Below are positions 8,887-17,702 of a stretch of 64,000 nt of DNA, piece by piece. Position 1 is the first letter of the stretch; every line of letters starts with the position of its first letter. The notes beneath the pieces were generated by a model. That model saw only the letters and a program-made list of their open reading frames with translations, had not been told where the DNA came from and ran no database searches. The DNA comes from Candidatus Allochristensenella caecavium (GTDB lineage: Bacteria > Bacillota > Clostridia > Christensenellales > QAND01), in the NCBI GenBank assembly GCA_904397865.1, contig CAJFOS010000011.1, positions 1 through 64,000 of the forward strand, written 5' to 3'. The position numbers and the translations under genes were made by a program.

Positions 8887-9588
8887 CTACTGTGCAGAGG
8901 CGTCCGTTGCGCCATCGGTGGGCTGTGCGGGCGTTGCGGTCTGCGTAGCGGCAGGCTCTGCGCCGTCCTGCGGCGTCGGAGACGCCATGGCCTGGCTCAA
9001 CTGCAACGATTCCATATACCGGTTTTGGTTGGCCTCGCTGTACTGATTTTGCTGCGCGATGTACATCATCACCAGCACCTGCACTTCATCCTGATAGACC
9101 GCATATTTTCCTTTCTGCGCCCACAGCGTCACTTCGCCCGTTTCCGCATTGGTTTTCTGGTCGATGGTCATCTCATAGGCCAGGCCTTTGATGCCGTTGA
9201 CCTCCACCTCCTGCGCTTCTCCTACCTGGGCATCCATGGTCAGCAGTGCGACGATGTTTTGCGTCACCCGGTCGTAAAACGACTGCACATCCCATCCTTC
9301 GCCCTTGTTCGCCTTGATGGCCTGCAGCGCTTGACCCCATGAAACGTGCACCGCAACGTACGTCTGGCCATCCTCTGTGGATTCCATCATGGTCATTGTC
9401 AGCGTCCCGCTGATACCAAAATCCGCCAGGTCAATCGGCAACGGCTGCGTATTTTTAACCGGCGAACCCGGCATCTTCACCTGAAATTCGCCTGCGTCCA
9501 CCGTGGAAAGCCCGCCGCGCTTGCAGCCTGCCAGCCCCAACGCCGCCGCCATTACCACGGCCAATGCAATCGCCCATCGTTTTTTCAT
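8887..9588 (-). CDS. Lipoprotein of unknown function
   Basis: A 233-aa exported lipoprotein. The signal MKKRWAIALAVVMAAALGLAGC ends in a lipobox with Cys22. The body (about 30-195) is soluble and shows no family I recognise; it may fold like the PsbP/Mog1 or DUF-type lipoproteins with a beta-sheet core. The last 35 residues are low-complexity Thr/Pro/Ala and probably unstructured. AGGGGAG lies five bases before the ATG. It sits 10 bp after gltX and is probably cotranscribed with it. Confidence 0.75.
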   Translation of the reverse strand: MKKRWAIALAVVMAAALGLAGCKRGGLSTVDAGEFQVKMPGSPVKNTQPLPIDLADFGISGTLTMTMMESTEDGQTYVAVHVSWGQALQAIKANKGEGWDVQSFYDRVTQNIVALLTMDAQVGEAQEVEVNGIKGLAYEMTIDQKTNAETGEVTLWAQKGKYAVYQDEVQVLVMMYIAQQNQYSEANQNRYMESLQLSQAMASPTPQDGAEPAATQTATPAQPTDGATDASAQ

Positions 9589-9598
9589 CTTGCTCCCC

Positions 9599-11050
9599 TT
9601 ATTCCGCCAGCTGCGCCATCGCGTGTTCCATGCGGCGCAGCGTTTCCTCACGGCCCAGCAGCACCGCCGCTTCAATCGCGCCGCCCGGCGTGACTTCCGT
9701 ACCCGTAACCGCCACACGCACCGGCCAGAAAATCTGCCCGTTCTTCATTTCGTTTTCTTGGGCCGTCTGCATCAGCGCGTCGTGCACGCTCTGTTCCGTC
9801 CATTGCGTCAATTTCTTCAACGCTTCATAAGACGCGCCTACGGCCTTGCGCGCCACCGCTTCGTCGGTTTTCATCTTTTTATGCACATACAAAGCATTAT
9901 CGTACGCAGGCAGCTCCTTCAAAAAAGCAATCTTTTCCGGAATCTGTGTAAACACCTCCAGCCGCGGCTGCAGCACGCGGTAGAGGATGTTGCACTGCAC
10001 CGCATCCGGTTGCAAAATTTGCTGATAATACGGCATCGCCGCCTGCGTAAAGGCCGCCTCGTCCATCTTACGGATGTATTCGGCGTTCATCCACGTCAGC
10101 TTCTGCACGTCAAAAATGCCGGGGGATTTGCTGATTCCCTTGACGTCGAACGCATCAATCAATTCATCAAGCGTAAAGATTTCCTGGTCCGTGCCCGGGT
10201 TCCAGCCCACCAGCGCAATGTAGTTGATAATCGCGTCCTTCAGATAGCCCTTGTTGATAAAATCCTCATACGAAGCGTCGCCATGGCGTTTGCTCAGCTT
10301 GTGCTGGGCGTCGCGCATCACCGGCGCCAGGTGGATGTATGTCGGCACTTCCCAGCCCAGCGCCTCATACAAAAGATTATACTTGGGCGTACTGGACAGG
10401 TATTCCATCCCGCGAATCACATGCGTAATGCCCATCAAATGGTCGTCCACCACGTTGGCAAAGTTATACGTCGGCAATCCGTCGCTTTTCATCAGGATGC
10501 CTTCTTCCAATTCCTCCACCGGCACGCTGATGTGTCCAAAGACCAAATCATCAAACCCTGCCTCGCCCGTCTGCGGGATGCACTGGCGCACCACGTACGG
10601 TTCGCCGGCCGCCACCCGCCGCTTGGCCTCTTCCAGCGGGATGTGCTTGCACTTGCCGTCATAACGGAACGCTCCGCCATCCTTTTCCGCCGCTTCCCGC
10701 CGCTGCTGCAATTCTTCCTTGGTGCAAAAACAATAATAGGCCCCGCCGGACTCGATTAACTGGTCGATATACTGCTGATAGGTGTCGCGCCGTTCACTCT
10801 GGATATACGGGCCATAATCGCCGCCGACGTCCGGGCCTTCGTCATACATCAGCCCCGTCTCGCGCATCGTGCGGTAAATCAGTTCCGTCGCCCCTTCGAC
10901 AAAACGCTCCTGGTCCGTATCCTCAATGCGCAAAATGAATTTTCCATCGTATTTCTTCGCATACAGCCACGCGTACAGCGCCGTACGCAGGCCGCCGATA
11001 TGCAAATATCCCGTCGGGCTCGGTGCAAACCGCGTCCGTACCTGTTTCAT
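9599..11050 (-). CDS. gltX: Glutamyl-tRNA synthetase
   Basis: A 483-aa class I synthetase that charges tRNA-Glu in the cytoplasm. The HIGH motif appears as HIGG in FAPSPTGYLHIGGLRTA near the N-terminus and the KMSKS motif as KLSKRHGD. Length is normal for bacterial GluRS. The ATG at 11050 starts directly at MKQVRTRFAPSPTG; GGGGGCG upstream is a weak but plausible ribosome site, and an in-frame ATG 15 bases upstream is an alternative. It follows glnS by 32 bp, so the two synthetases form one operon. Confidence 0.96.
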   Translation of the reverse strand: MKQVRTRFAPSPTGYLHIGGLRTALYAWLYAKKYDGKFILRIEDTDQERFVEGATELIYRTMRETGLMYDEGPDVGGDYGPYIQSERRDTYQQYIDQLIESGGAYYCFCTKEELQQRREAAEKDGGAFRYDGKCKHIPLEEAKRRVAAGEPYVVRQCIPQTGEAGFDDLVFGHISVPVEELEEGILMKSDGLPTYNFANVVDDHLMGITHVIRGMEYLSSTPKYNLLYEALGWEVPTYIHLAPVMRDAQHKLSKRHGDASYEDFINKGYLKDAIINYIALVGWNPGTDQEIFTLDELIDAFDVKGISKSPGIFDVQKLTWMNAEYIRKMDEAAFTQAAMPYYQQILQPDAVQCNILYRVLQPRLEVFTQIPEKIAFLKELPAYDNALYVHKKMKTDEAVARKAVGASYEALKKLTQWTEQSVHDALMQTAQENEMKNGQIFWPVRVAVTGTEVTPGGAIEAAVLLGREETLRRMEHAMAQLAE

Positions 11051-11082
11051 CTTCTTCGCCCCCATTGCTTGCAACATTCCGT

Positions 11083-12738
11083 TTATTTTTTCGCCTGTTT
11101 GGCCCACGTATCCTTCAGTCCCACGCTGCGGTTGAACACCGGCGCCCCCGGCTTGCCGTCCGGGTCGGCACAGAAATAACCCATCCGGATAAACTGGAAC
11201 GATTCGCCCGGTTCCGCATCGCTCAGCGCCGCTTCCACTTTGGCATGTTCGAGCACCTGGAGCGAATGTTTGTTGAGCCGGTCCTCCAGTTCACCCTCGG
11301 CTTCGTCATCAATCAGCACATCGTACAGACGCACCTGCGCATCCACCGCCGTCTGCGCATCCACCCAGTGCAGCACGCCCTTGACCTTGCGCGCACATTG
11401 ACCGGAAGCGCTCTGCGGGTCGTATTCGCACAGCACGCGCGTCACCTGGCCCGCCTCGTCCGTTTCATATCCCGTACATTTGACAATATAAGCGCCCATC
11501 AGCCGCACTTCTTTGTCCGGGGAAAGCCGTTTATACTTGGGCGGCGGCACGATGGCGAAATCCTCGCGCTCAATATACACCCGGCCGGAAAAACGCACCT
11601 TGCGGCTGCCCAATTCCGGGTTTTCAGCGTTGTTGGCAATCTCCACCTCTTCGCTCTGTCCCTGCGGGTAATTGGTTATCACCAACTCAATCGGGTCCAG
11701 CACCGCCATGCGCCGGTGCGTCGTCGTTTTCAGCGATTCACGCAGGCAGTGTTCCAGCACCGGCATCTCCACCGTGCTGTTGGATTTGGCCACCCCAATC
11801 GTCGCACAGAAATCCCGAATTGCCTGGGGGGTATATCCGCGCCGGCGCAGCCCGCAAATGGTGGGCATCCGCGGGTCGTCCCAACCTGAAACCAGCTTAT
11901 CATCCACCAGTTTTTTCAAATACCGCTTGCTCATCACCGTGCCGGCCAGGTTCAGCCGGGCAAATTCATACTGATGCGGCGGATTCGGCCAGTCCAGCGC
12001 CTGCAAAAACCAGTCGTACAACGGCCGGTGGTCCTCATATTCGAGCGTGCAGATGCTGTGCGTAATCCCCTCAATGGCATCGGATACCGGGTGCTGAAAA
12101 TCATACATCGGATAAATGCACCATGCATCGCCGGTACGATGGTGCGAAGTGTGCATAATGCGGTAAATTACCGGGTCGCGCATGTTCAAATTGGGCGATG
12201 CCATGTCAATCTTGGCACGCAGGGTACGTTCGCCTTCCTTGTATTTGCCATCGCGCATCGCACGAAATTCCGCCAGGCTTTCTTCGATGGGCCGGTCACG
12301 CCAGGGGCTGTTTTTCCCCGGTTCGGTCAGCGTGCCGCGGTAGGCGCGCATCTGTTCGGGCGTCAGCTCGCACACATACGCCAGCCCCTTCTGGATAAGC
12401 TGTTCGGCATAGCCGTAAAGTTTGTCAAAATAATCCGAAGCAAAAAACAGCCTGTCCCCCCAGTCGCAGCCCAGCCAGTGGATATCCTCCATGATGTTAT
12501 CCACATATTCCGTATCCTCTTTGACAGGGTTGGTATCGTCAAACCGCAGGTTGCATTGGCCGCCGAATTTTTCCGCCGTCAGAAAATCCACCAGGATTGC
12601 CTTGGCATGACCGATGTGCAGGTAGCCGTTCGGTTCAGGAGGAAAGCGCGTCAATACGGACGCATGTTTGCCTTGCTGCAAATCCTGCGCCACGATTTCC
12701 TCGATAAAATTGTTGGGCGTACGCGTCGCGTCTTCCAT
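11083..12738 (-). CDS. glnS: Glutaminyl-tRNA synthetase
   Basis: A 551-aa class I enzyme that charges tRNA-Gln directly. Signature motifs are the GlnRS-type HIGH region PPEPNGYLHIGHAKA, RFDDTNP and VMSKRYLKKLV in place of KMSKS. The C-terminal half is the beta-barrel anticodon-binding domain. GGAGG lies eight bases before the ATG at 12738. Its presence means Gln-tRNA is made directly here rather than only by amidation with GatCAB. The upstream TTGCCG-18-TAAAAT sequence is a likely promoter for the glnS-gltX operon. Confidence 0.97.
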   Translation of the reverse strand: MEDATRTPNNFIEEIVAQDLQQGKHASVLTRFPPEPNGYLHIGHAKAILVDFLTAEKFGGQCNLRFDDTNPVKEDTEYVDNIMEDIHWLGCDWGDRLFFASDYFDKLYGYAEQLIQKGLAYVCELTPEQMRAYRGTLTEPGKNSPWRDRPIEESLAEFRAMRDGKYKEGERTLRAKIDMASPNLNMRDPVIYRIMHTSHHRTGDAWCIYPMYDFQHPVSDAIEGITHSICTLEYEDHRPLYDWFLQALDWPNPPHQYEFARLNLAGTVMSKRYLKKLVDDKLVSGWDDPRMPTICGLRRRGYTPQAIRDFCATIGVAKSNSTVEMPVLEHCLRESLKTTTHRRMAVLDPIELVITNYPQGQSEEVEIANNAENPELGSRKVRFSGRVYIEREDFAIVPPPKYKRLSPDKEVRLMGAYIVKCTGYETDEAGQVTRVLCEYDPQSASGQCARKVKGVLHWVDAQTAVDAQVRLYDVLIDDEAEGELEDRLNKHSLQVLEHAKVEAALSDAEPGESFQFIRMGYFCADPDGKPGAPVFNRSVGLKDTWAKQAKK

Positions 12739-12779
12739 CCCAAACACCTCCGTATTCGTTTCTTTGTTCTTAATGGTTT

Positions 12780-12809
12780 ATTTTACATCAATCACGTGCC
12801 CACCGGCAA
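12780..12809 (-). promoter_or_regulatory. Promoter of glnS-gltX operon
   Basis: On the minus strand TTGCCG (12809-12804), an 18-bp spacer and TAAAAT (12785-12780), about 40 bases before the glnS start. Confidence 0.5.
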
Positions 12810-12862
12810 GCAATTCCATGCGTTTGCTGCAGGTTTTCTTGCTTCTTCTCTCCCTTTTGCCT

Positions 12863-12892
12863 AAAAAAACACCGCCATGGGCATGGCGGTGG
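12863..12892 (-). terminator. Terminator after hemolysin III-like gene
   Basis: CACCGCCATG...CATGGCGGTG stem followed on the minus strand by seven T. Confidence 0.85.
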
Positions 12893-12907
12893 TGCCGGCG
12901 GCGCTGT

Positions 12908-13582
12908 TTACGGCCCCGGAAATACATACAACAATACCGACAAAAAATGCAGAATGCTGCCCGTGAGCACAAATAGATGCCATACGGAATGCGCATATCT
13001 TTTTTTCATCCCAAAAAAGATAAGGCCCAGCGTATACACCACACCGCCCGCAATCAGCAACAGCAGACCCGGCATCGGCAGCGCGGCTTTGAGCGGCGCA
13101 TAGGCAAAAATGACAATCCATCCCATCGCCACATAGCAAATCATCGAAAACACTTTAAATCGTTCAATGCTAATCGCGTTGAGCACGATGCCCAATATTG
13201 TCACGGCCCACACCGCCGCAAACAGCCCATAACCCAGCGGCCCACGCAGCGCCACGAGCGTATAGGGCGTGTATGTACCTGCAATCAGCACAAAAATCGA
13301 ACAATGGTCAAAAATCCGCAGCACCCGCTTGGCGCGCTTGTTGGGAATGGCATGATAGAACGTACTCATGTCATAAAGCACCATCAGCGAAAGCCCGTAA
13401 ATAATCGCGCTGGCAATGCACCAGCCGTCGCCGTATAAGCTTGCCCAGACGACCCCTAAAATTAACGCCGCCAACGACAACAACGCCCCTACCCCGTGCG
13501 AGACGGAATTGAAAATTTCCTCCCCCACGGTGTAATTGGGCGTCTTTTTATCCTTTTCCTCAATCCAATGCGCTTTGGCCAT
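12908..13582 (-). CDS. Hemolysin III/PAQR family membrane protein
   Basis: A 224-aa, seven-helix membrane protein of the hemolysin III (YqfA/TrhA, PAQR) family. The conserved metal-site motifs are visible: SxxSHGVG near the N-terminus, DMSTFYHAIPNK with Asp and His in the second helix region, DHCSIFVLIAGTYTP, and HSVWHLFVL near the end. Related PAQR receptors are zinc-dependent hydrolases; bacterial members affect membrane lipid balance, and direct hemolysis is doubtful. The ATG at 13582 is preferred over an upstream GTG because AAGGGG then lies at usable distance. It has its own terminator and is probably monocistronic. Confidence 0.88.
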   Translation of the reverse strand: MAKAHWIEEKDKKTPNYTVGEEIFNSVSHGVGALLSLAALILGVVWASLYGDGWCIASAIIYGLSLMVLYDMSTFYHAIPNKRAKRVLRIFDHCSIFVLIAGTYTPYTLVALRGPLGYGLFAAVWAVTILGIVLNAISIERFKVFSMICYVAMGWIVIFAYAPLKAALPMPGLLLLIAGGVVYTLGLIFFGMKKRYAHSVWHLFVLTGSILHFLSVLLYVFPGP

Positions 13583-13637
13583 CGCGTCTCGCACCCCTTG
13601 CGCTTAATATCATATTTGATATCACATTATATACTTT

Positions 13638-15149
13638 TTATAACCACTTTGTAAAGAACTCGTTCCAATCGTTGCCCGTCTGTTCCTCCAGCGCCTTGCG
13701 CACGTCTTCTCCTGTGGCGCGGCCGCCGGCATGCCGGGCGTAATACGTGCTCAACACCTGCAGCATCTGCTCACGTCCTATCTGCTTTTCCGCCGCGCGC
13801 AGCATCATCGTTCCGCGCGTGTAAACAATCACGCTATACATCAATTCGTCCTCAAAGGCTGTGCTCGGCTGGCCAACCCCTTTATGGCCGTCCTTCATGG
13901 GCAGAATTTGTTCTGCCAGCAGGTATGTTCCCAGCACATCCGTCTTATAATAGCTTTCCTCCCGTTCCAGTCCATAAGTATATCCAAAATACAGCATGGT
14001 GCTATAGTCCGTCAACGCTTCATCCACCCAGGGTTCCTTAACCTGGTCGCTGCCCACCACCGCATAAAACCATTGATGCCCCGCCTCATGCACAACGATG
14101 CGCTCTAACTCGCTTTCAATCATCGGGTCGTACAGGCTCTTGTCAATCAGCACCATGCCCGGGTATTCCATCCCACCGATGAAAAAATCCGTCTGCACCA
14201 CGTCGAGCTGCGCATACGGATACATCCCAATCATGTCCGAAAACGCCACTACGGCCTGCGCGCCGTATTGCGCCGCCATCTTCCCCATCGCCTGGCTTTG
14301 GTCTGCATAATAGAACGACCGCACCGTCACCTCATTTCCCTGTTTGTTCGTCACCGTGCGCTCTTCAATGGAAAACGACCGGCTGCACACCGCCGCAAAA
14401 TCCCGCATGCCCCTGGCTGCGATGGTGTATACCGCTTTATCGCCCGTTTCCTGCCGCGTGCCTTCGCCGGAAAACGCAGCCTGCATCCCGCGCGGTACCG
14501 TCAGCTGCACTTGGTAGTCCGCAACATCGCTGACAAACGGGTCGCCCTGTTTTTCATACGGATACGTCAAAAACTTTTCCCCATCCCAGGCACATGCGAT
14601 GGGGTAGCAATTGCATAGGTTGAATGATTTTTCCCCATAGCCAAACCGGCCCAGGCTGTTGGGAATCTGTACCGTAAACCCAATTTCGATTTCCACCGCC
14701 GCATCCTTTTCCAGCGCGTGCGGCAGTTGAACGAGCATCAGCGTCTTATCCTCGTTGCGCAACGCATATACCGCGCTCTGCCCTTCCACCTTGAGCGTCT
14801 GAATCTCCATCCCGCCCGCGCTGAATCCATTCGGGTACGCCGCCTGCATGCTCGTGGCGGCAAAAGGCGCGGTCTGTTCGCTGCTGTACGCATTGGGGTA
14901 CACCATCAGCGGCACCTCCGCCAGCGCTTGCCCGGTCGGGTTTCGGTAGGTCAGATACAGCGTGCCCTGCATCGTCTTGGCTTGTTCATTGAGTTCCCAT
15001 TGCATTTTATACGTATGCCCCGCCTGTCCGTACACCTTATCCGCAATGGACCCCGCATCCGGCGTCTTGGCGCCGCATCCGGCTGCACACAGCAGCAACA
15101 GACACGCTGCCAGCACCGCACCCATCCGTTTGTGCCATCGTCTTTGCAT
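13638..15149 (-). CDS. M1-family metallopeptidase lipoprotein
   Basis: A 503-aa exported protein with an N-terminal hydrophobic signal and a likely lipidation site at Cys25 (LLCAAGC). The catalytic domain is of gluzincin M1 type: the GxMEN-like exopeptidase motif appears as GGMEYPG (325-331), the zinc motif as HEAGHQW (H354, E355, H358), and the third ligand as Glu377 in WVDEALTDYS. It probably trims peptides outside the membrane. AGAGGGGG precedes the ATG. It is divergent from the dnaD-like gene and lies 55 bp from the hemolysin III gene. Confidence 0.9.
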   Translation of the reverse strand: MQRRWHKRMGAVLAACLLLLCAAGCGAKTPDAGSIADKVYGQAGHTYKMQWELNEQAKTMQGTLYLTYRNPTGQALAEVPLMVYPNAYSSEQTAPFAATSMQAAYPNGFSAGGMEIQTLKVEGQSAVYALRNEDKTLMLVQLPHALEKDAAVEIEIGFTVQIPNSLGRFGYGEKSFNLCNCYPIACAWDGEKFLTYPYEKQGDPFVSDVADYQVQLTVPRGMQAAFSGEGTRQETGDKAVYTIAARGMRDFAAVCSRSFSIEERTVTNKQGNEVTVRSFYYADQSQAMGKMAAQYGAQAVVAFSDMIGMYPYAQLDVVQTDFFIGGMEYPGMVLIDKSLYDPMIESELERIVVHEAGHQWFYAVVGSDQVKEPWVDEALTDYSTMLYFGYTYGLEREESYYKTDVLGTYLLAEQILPMKDGHKGVGQPSTAFEDELMYSVIVYTRGTMMLRAAEKQIGREQMLQVLSTYYARHAGGRATGEDVRKALEEQTGNDWNEFFTKWL

Positions 15150-15198
15150 CGTCGCATTCCCCCTCTTGCCGCTCTGCTGCATTGTATGCAAATGCCCC

Positions 15199-15227
15199 CT
15201 GCAAAATCCGCAGGTTTGTGGTATGAT
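15199..15227 (+). promoter_or_regulatory. Promoter of dnaD-dnaC-like operon
   Basis: CTGCAA, a 17-bp spacer and TATGAT about 40 bases before the start codon at 15268. Confidence 0.5.
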
Positions 15228-15267
15228 AACGCTACTGAAAAACGCCGGGAGGAAAGGAGGCGCCGCC

Positions 15268-16695
15268 ATGCCCTTGTGCGCTTACCGCGACGTACGGATG
15301 AAAACGGACGATACGGTCGTTGAAAATGCGTTCATCCGCGAATATCTGCCCACCGCGCCGGAAGGCTGCGTGCGGGTCTATCTCTATGGCCTCATGCAAT
15401 GCCAAAGCGGGACAGGCCCCGCCTCGCTCGCTTCGTTTGCGCGCACGCTGCACATGGAGGAAAGTGAAGTCGAACACGCCTTTTCCTACTGGCAAAAACT
15501 GGGGCTTTTGGAAATCCGTAAAGAGGGCGGTTTTTCCGTGCTGTATCTATCCGCCCGCAACGCCATGCCCGTGGACGAAACGCTCTATACGCAGTCCAGC
15601 TATAACGAACATCTGCAATCCATTTTTTCCCCGCGCAGCCTGACGGCCGCAGATTTATCCACCATTTATGAATGGACGGACGTGTTCAAGATTGAACAGC
15701 CCGCCGTCATCCTCCTGATTCAATATGGCCGCAGCAAACTGGCGGATTTGGAAAAAGCCACCGTTTCACGGCAGCTGCGCTACATCGGCAAAATTGCGCT
15801 TCAATGGGCGGATGAAGGCATCCATACGCCGGAACAGGCAAACGCATGGCTCGTGCAGCAGGACCAGCACGCCGCGGGGCTGACCGCGCTTCTCAAGCAT
15901 CTGGGCCTGCACCGCGCGCCCACCGCAGCCGAACGCAAGCTCTATCAGTCCTGGCTGCAGCAGGGCTTTACGCCCAAGGCCATCCTTTTGGCGGCCGACC
16001 GTACCACCACCTCCCGCAACCCAAGCCTGGATACGGTGGGCAACGTCCTGCTTTCACTCTCTTCGCTCGGCGCCACCAGCGAGGACGCCATCGCCCACGA
16101 ACAAAGCGAGAGGCTGTGCCGCGAGGCGCTCACGGCGCTCGGCCTGCGCCAGCCCACGCCCAACGCTACCCAGCTTCATACCTACCGCGCCTGGGTCCAA
16201 CAGGGCTATCAGCACGAACACATCCTATTGGCCTGCGAGCTGTGCAACGCACAAAATCATCGCACCATGCGCGACGTACAGGATTGCCTGGCCCGCTGGC
16301 GTGCCGCCGGGCTGACCGCCGGCCGCGCCATCCGCGCCTACGAAGCCAGTCGCCAGCAGGATTTGGCCGCGTTATCCGAAATGTTTCGCTGTATGGGGCT
16401 TTCCAAAAAGCCGCAGGAGGCCGATTTGGTCCTCTACCAAACCTGGACGCAGCAGTGGGGCCTCTCCCATGAGGTGCTGCTCTTTGCCAGCGAATGCTCG
16501 CATGGCGCCGTGTCGCCCTACCGCATGTGCAAGCGGTTGATTGAACAATGGCATCAGTCCGGCGTACAAAACGTCGCCGCGGCCCGCAAAGCCTTTTCGC
16601 AACAGCGTTCAGTCCCATCGCCGGCCAAAGCACCCGCCCTGCAATATGCACAGCGCCCAGTCGATAGCGATGAAGAACATATCGATTGGTTTTAA
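15268..16695 (+). CDS. DnaD-like replication protein with four C-terminal repeats
   Basis: A 475-aa protein of the DnaD/DnaB_2 type that helps load the replicative helicase. Residues 1-110 fit the winged-helix N-terminal domain. Four copies of the DnaB_2 (PF07261) helical unit follow at about 119-195, 203-278, 283-360 and 364-442; each has a Y-x-x-W core (YEWTDVF, YQSWLQQGF, YRAWVQQGY, YQTWTQQWG) followed by an I/V-L-L-A-A/C helix. Two or three copies are more usual. AGGAGG lies seven bases before the ATG. It is followed 61 bp later by a DnaC-like ATPase gene, the classic primosome pair. Confidence 0.88.
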   Translation: MPLCAYRDVRMKTDDTVVENAFIREYLPTAPEGCVRVYLYGLMQCQSGTGPASLASFARTLHMEESEVEHAFSYWQKLGLLEIRKEGGFSVLYLSARNAMPVDETLYTQSSYNEHLQSIFSPRSLTAADLSTIYEWTDVFKIEQPAVILLIQYGRSKLADLEKATVSRQLRYIGKIALQWADEGIHTPEQANAWLVQQDQHAAGLTALLKHLGLHRAPTAAERKLYQSWLQQGFTPKAILLAADRTTTSRNPSLDTVGNVLLSLSSLGATSEDAIAHEQSERLCREALTALGLRQPTPNATQLHTYRAWVQQGYQHEHILLACELCNAQNHRTMRDVQDCLARWRAAGLTAGRAIRAYEASRQQDLAALSEMFRCMGLSKKPQEADLVLYQTWTQQWGLSHEVLLFASECSHGAVSPYRMCKRLIEQWHQSGVQNVAAARKAFSQQRSVPSPAKAPALQYAQRPVDSDEEHIDWF

Positions 16696-16756
16696 TCCCA
16701 TCCTGTTCAAACTGTCTTTTTCCCAATTTTCTCTCGTCCGAAAGGAGGTGCCGGTT

Positions 16757-17647
16757 TTGTCCGTCGCCTGGTCTTCTCTCTCCCGCGCCCAGCAGACGGC
16801 GCTGGAACAACAGTTTCCTCACCTGCAGGCGCTTCGTACCGAACACATCACGCTCTGCCAGGCCTGTGCCAGGGCGGCGCTTAACCAGTCGCCCGATTTT
16901 GACGTCCTCGAACAGCGCCGTGCCGCCGCCCTGGCCGCCCTGCAAACGGCGCAGCAGCAGGCGGTCGTGCAGGCGGGCGTGCAGCCCGCTTACGATTGTC
17001 CGCTCTGTCAGGACCGCGGTTATGTCGTCCTCAACGGCCAGCGCCGTCTGTGCGCATGCCGCGCGGCCGCCCTGGCAGAACGGGGCGGACAGCGCGTCGC
17101 TGACCTGCCCTGCTTTGCCGACGATACCCCTTCGCTGATTGCCGATGACCGCCAGCGGTTGGGTCAGGCGCGTCTGCGCGGCCTTTTGGAGGCGTATGTG
17201 CAGGCTTTTCCGCACAATCCCAAGCCGAATTTTGTCCTTCTCGGGCAGACGGGGCTGGGCAAAACCTTCTTTTTGGGCTGTACCGCGCGCGCGCTGCGCG
17301 AAAACGGCCATCGCGTCAAATACCTGTCGGCTTATCAGCTGCTTGAACTGTTCCGTGCGCAGCATTTTGGCGAACGGCACACCCTGCCCGCGCTGATTGA
17401 CGTCGATTTTCTCGCCATTGATGACCTTGGCACCGAACCCATCTACCGCAATATCACCCTGGAATATCTGCAAATCCTGCTGGATGAACGCCTTCGCCGG
17501 CATAAACATACCGCACTCACCAGCAACTGCCTGCCCGCACAGTTGACCGAACGCTATGGCGAACGCATCACCTCCCGCTTGTTGGATGCGCCCACCACCG
17601 ACGTCTATGGGCTGACCGGCGCGGATTTGCGCCGCCAACACCGTTGA
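16757..17647 (+). CDS. dnaC: DnaC/DnaI-like helicase loader ATPase
   Basis: A 296-aa AAA+ protein that loads the replicative helicase DnaB/DnaC onto DNA. A four-cysteine zinc site in the N-terminal half (C81, C84, C99, C101) resembles DnaI. The ATPase core has Walker A GQTGLGKT (163-170), Walker B LAIDDLG (219-225) and a sensor-1 region TALTSNCLP. The TTG at 16757 is chosen because a perfect AAAGGAGG lies eight bases upstream; the upstream ATG in frame overlaps the dnaD-like gene and has no ribosome site. It forms an operon with the DnaD-like gene. Confidence 0.9.
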   Translation: MSVAWSSLSRAQQTALEQQFPHLQALRTEHITLCQACARAALNQSPDFDVLEQRRAAALAALQTAQQQAVVQAGVQPAYDCPLCQDRGYVVLNGQRRLCACRAAALAERGGQRVADLPCFADDTPSLIADDRQRLGQARLRGLLEAYVQAFPHNPKPNFVLLGQTGLGKTFFLGCTARALRENGHRVKYLSAYQLLELFRAQHFGERHTLPALIDVDFLAIDDLGTEPIYRNITLEYLQILLDERLRRHKHTALTSNCLPAQLTERYGERITSRLLDAPTTDVYGLTGADLRRQHR

Positions 17648-17659
17648 ATATGCGAGCGT

Positions 17660-17697
17660 AAAAAAAGAGGGCCTTCTGTGAAGGCCCTCTTTTTTTA
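17660..17697. terminator. Bidirectional terminator
   Basis: AAAAAAAGAGGGCCTT...AAGGCCCTCTTTTTTT, between the plus-strand dnaC-like gene and the minus-strand lipoprotein gene. Confidence 0.9.
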
Positions 17698-17702
17698 TCG
17701 TC

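Noticed and set aside
16541-16756. Upstream in-frame ATG codons for the DnaC-like protein
   Set aside because: They overlap the DnaD-like gene and lack ribosome sites, while TTG at 16757 has a perfect one.
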